Assembly: GCA_024280945.1 (NCBI GenBank)
Contig: JAMXLO010000002.1
Location: 99,825 to 163,824, forward strand
Source: Acetobacteraceae bacterium
GTDB lineage: Bacteria > Pseudomonadota > Alphaproteobacteria > Acetobacterales > Acetobacteraceae
DNA: 64,000 nucleotides
Direction: 5' to 3'
How positions within the stretch are numbered: the stretch's first letter is position 1; the number at the start of each line of letters is the position of its first letter. Both the position numbers and the translations under genes were made by a program. Below the pieces are notes generated by a model. It was not told where the DNA came from and did no database searches. It saw nothing but the letters and a program-made list of their open reading frames with translations. Positions 62,895 through 64,000 of this stretch are shown here, in pieces.

Positions 62895-63097
62895 TCATCC
62901 TTCCAAGATGAAAGTCACTTCCATGGTGACCCGGAACTCGTCGATCTTGCCGTTCCTCACGCTTGCTTTCTGCTCGATCACATGAAGGCCGGTTATACCG
63001 CGCAGAGTCTTGTTCGCGGGCGAAAGGCCTTCCTGGACAGCAGCATCGAAGCTGGTCGGCGAAGCTGCGGTGATTTTTGATAGCTTGCTACAGCCAT
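62895..63097 (-). pseudogene. dodecin with an apparent frameshift near its start
   Basis: A strong site (GGAGGAGGCA) and ATG at 63097 start MAVA, after which the frame is wrong. Reading one base over continues KLSKITAASPTSFDAAVQEGLSPANKTLRGITGLHVIEQKASVRNGKIDEFRVTMEVTFILEG in pieces to the stop at 62895, which is a complete dodecin. A single-base deletion near 63083-63091 explains it. Dodecins are dodecameric flavin/CoA-binding proteins. Either this is a young pseudogene or the sequence has an error. Confidence 0.8.
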
Positions 63098-63258
63098 TGC
63101 CTCCTCCCTGAACAGCTGTCAGCGACGGGGCTGCCGCCGGCCGGTATGGGAGTTCAACGCACGGATTGCCAACCCAAGCACGGACGGTCCGCGCCATCGC
63201 AGGTTCAGTTAGCAAAGGTGCTAAGTTCAGTCCGACCCGCGCGGGATTGCCTGGCTTC

Positions 63259-64000
63259 TCACACAAGCGTCGGCCGGCGATCTGAGACGCCCAGTGCTGC
63301 TTGCAGGGCCCGTCCAAGTGTCAAGGCCGCGGCCTCGTCGAATAACGGTGCTATGATCGTGATGCCGTACGGCACCGTGTTCGTCGGACCCTCCTTCTCC
63401 TTGATTTCGGCATCCAGGTAGGCGGGCATTTCCCTGGTGCGCTGTTCGGTGAAGCCTGCACGGACGGTCAGGCATGGATGGCCCGTCATGTTCCCGATCT
63501 GCGTCATCTTGCCGGTGATCGTCGGCGCTAGGATGAGGTCCACCTTACGGAAGATCGTATCCATCTCCTGCATCACCCGACGCCGGAGACGATCGAGCTG
63601 AATGTGGTCGACGGCTGACAGGAACCGGCCTTGCGGAAGCTGTTGGGCCAGGCGCCGGGATCCTGGCGCGTCAGCGTATCGTCGGTGTTCTCGAGAGTCA
63701 GTTCCTCGAACGCCGCCGCCGCTTCCGCAAACAGGATGTGACGGAGAGCGTCGTATGGCAGGTCTGGTAGTTGCAGAGGGATCGTCGCGGCGCCCAGACC
63801 TTGCACTGTGTCCAGTACTGCAAGTTCGAGGATGTCAGTGAAATCAGTTTCGACATCGCCCACGCGCATACCTGTAGGCACCCGAGTAGCGTCCCAGCCA
63901 AACGGCGCTTCGACGCTGCACACGTCGACGGGATCGAAACCGTTGATCGCCGCCAGAACAAATGCGGCATCATCGACCGACCGACAGATCGGGCCGATTT
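63259..64000 (-). pseudogene. amidase-family protein with frameshift, cut by right edge
   Basis: Reading leftward from the edge, one frame gives GPICRSVDDAAFVLAAINGFDPVDVCSVEAPFGWD in pieces, continuing DILELAVLDTVQGLG, and ends in PGAWPNSFRKA; a second frame continues FLSAVDHIQLDRLRRRVMQEMDTIFRKVDLILAPTITGKM in pieces to NTVPYGITIIAPLFDEAAALTLGRALQAALG. Together they are the C-terminal part of an amidase-signature enzyme (GatA-like), with a one-base deletion near 63624-63630. The Ser-Ser-Lys catalytic part lies outside the window. It hydrolyses or transfers amides if intact. Confidence 0.8.

Overview
This is a high-GC bacterial chromosome segment. Gene content points to an alphaproteobacterium, with an Acetobacteraceae/Rhodospirillales-like member as my best guess. 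Supporting signs are MmcB, an alphaproteobacterial-style cyclase-ATPase regulator, a DUF2934 protein, a DUF1326/DUF2182 pair, a phasin, the truB/rpsO/pnp genes and short palindromic repeats of alphaproteobacterial type. The taxonomic call is inference from gene families, not from a marker comparison. No rRNA, tRNA, CRISPR array or intact insertion sequence was found.

Layout. (1) 1-7.8 kb, minus strand: a CoA-binding/O-acetylhomoserine sulfhydrylase fusion cut by the left edge, a TIM44-like protein, a PmbA/TldE-like protein, a PIN toxin with its antitoxin, an M16 peptidase, and an NHL-propeller/DUF2182/DUF1326 group. (2) 7.9-17.8 kb: a lipid/xenobiotic catabolism cluster with two FMN monooxygenases of the luciferase-like (LLM) superfamily, three SDR dehydrogenases, an enoyl-CoA hydratase, an acyl-CoA synthetase and alpha/beta hydrolases. 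Two of these enzymes lack expected catalytic residues. (3) 18-24 kb: a secreted small protein, a large unidentified protein divergent from a Crp-type regulator, an acyltransferase and a nitronate-monooxygenase-like enzyme. (4) 24-37.4 kb: pnp and rpsO, then about 8.8 kb of accessory genes, then truB, mmcB and a pterin carbinolamine dehydratase. The accessory block holds a secreted cyclase, an orphan sugar-binding protein, a two-gene TolB/TPR unit and a metal ABC transporter translationally coupled to truB. (5) 37.4-48.6 kb: a third LLM monooxygenase, then a plus-strand run of MFS transporter, mini-zincin, ferredoxin reductase, ferredoxin and a CYP153-like P450. That is a complete class I P450 electron chain. 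A TPP enzyme, an EthD-like protein, an HSL-type esterase and a fourth LLM monooxygenase follow. (6) 48.6-58 kb: a degraded zone with insertion-sequence ends and transposase fragments. It also holds remnants of YihY/BrkB, an acyl-CoA ligase, a response-regulator receiver and a glutaredoxin, between a few intact small genes (phasin, NTF2-like, DUF2934, MFS). (7) 58-64 kb: a 924-residue class III cyclase-ATPase-TPR regulator, small secreted or membrane proteins, a frameshifted dodecin and a frameshifted amidase cut by the right edge.

How the genes work together. The catabolic blocks supply uptake (MFS), terminal hydroxylation (P450 with ferredoxin and reductase), CoA activation, hydration/dehydrogenation and flavin-dependent oxygenation. 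The substrate is unknown, but hydrophobic chain compounds fit best. The most system-like unknown unit is the overlapping gene pair at 29.6-31.6 kb: a membrane-proximal small protein plus a TolB-TPR protein whose N-terminus resembles modules of bacterial signalling/conflict proteins. It lies between genes of the usually contiguous truB-rpsO-pnp cluster.
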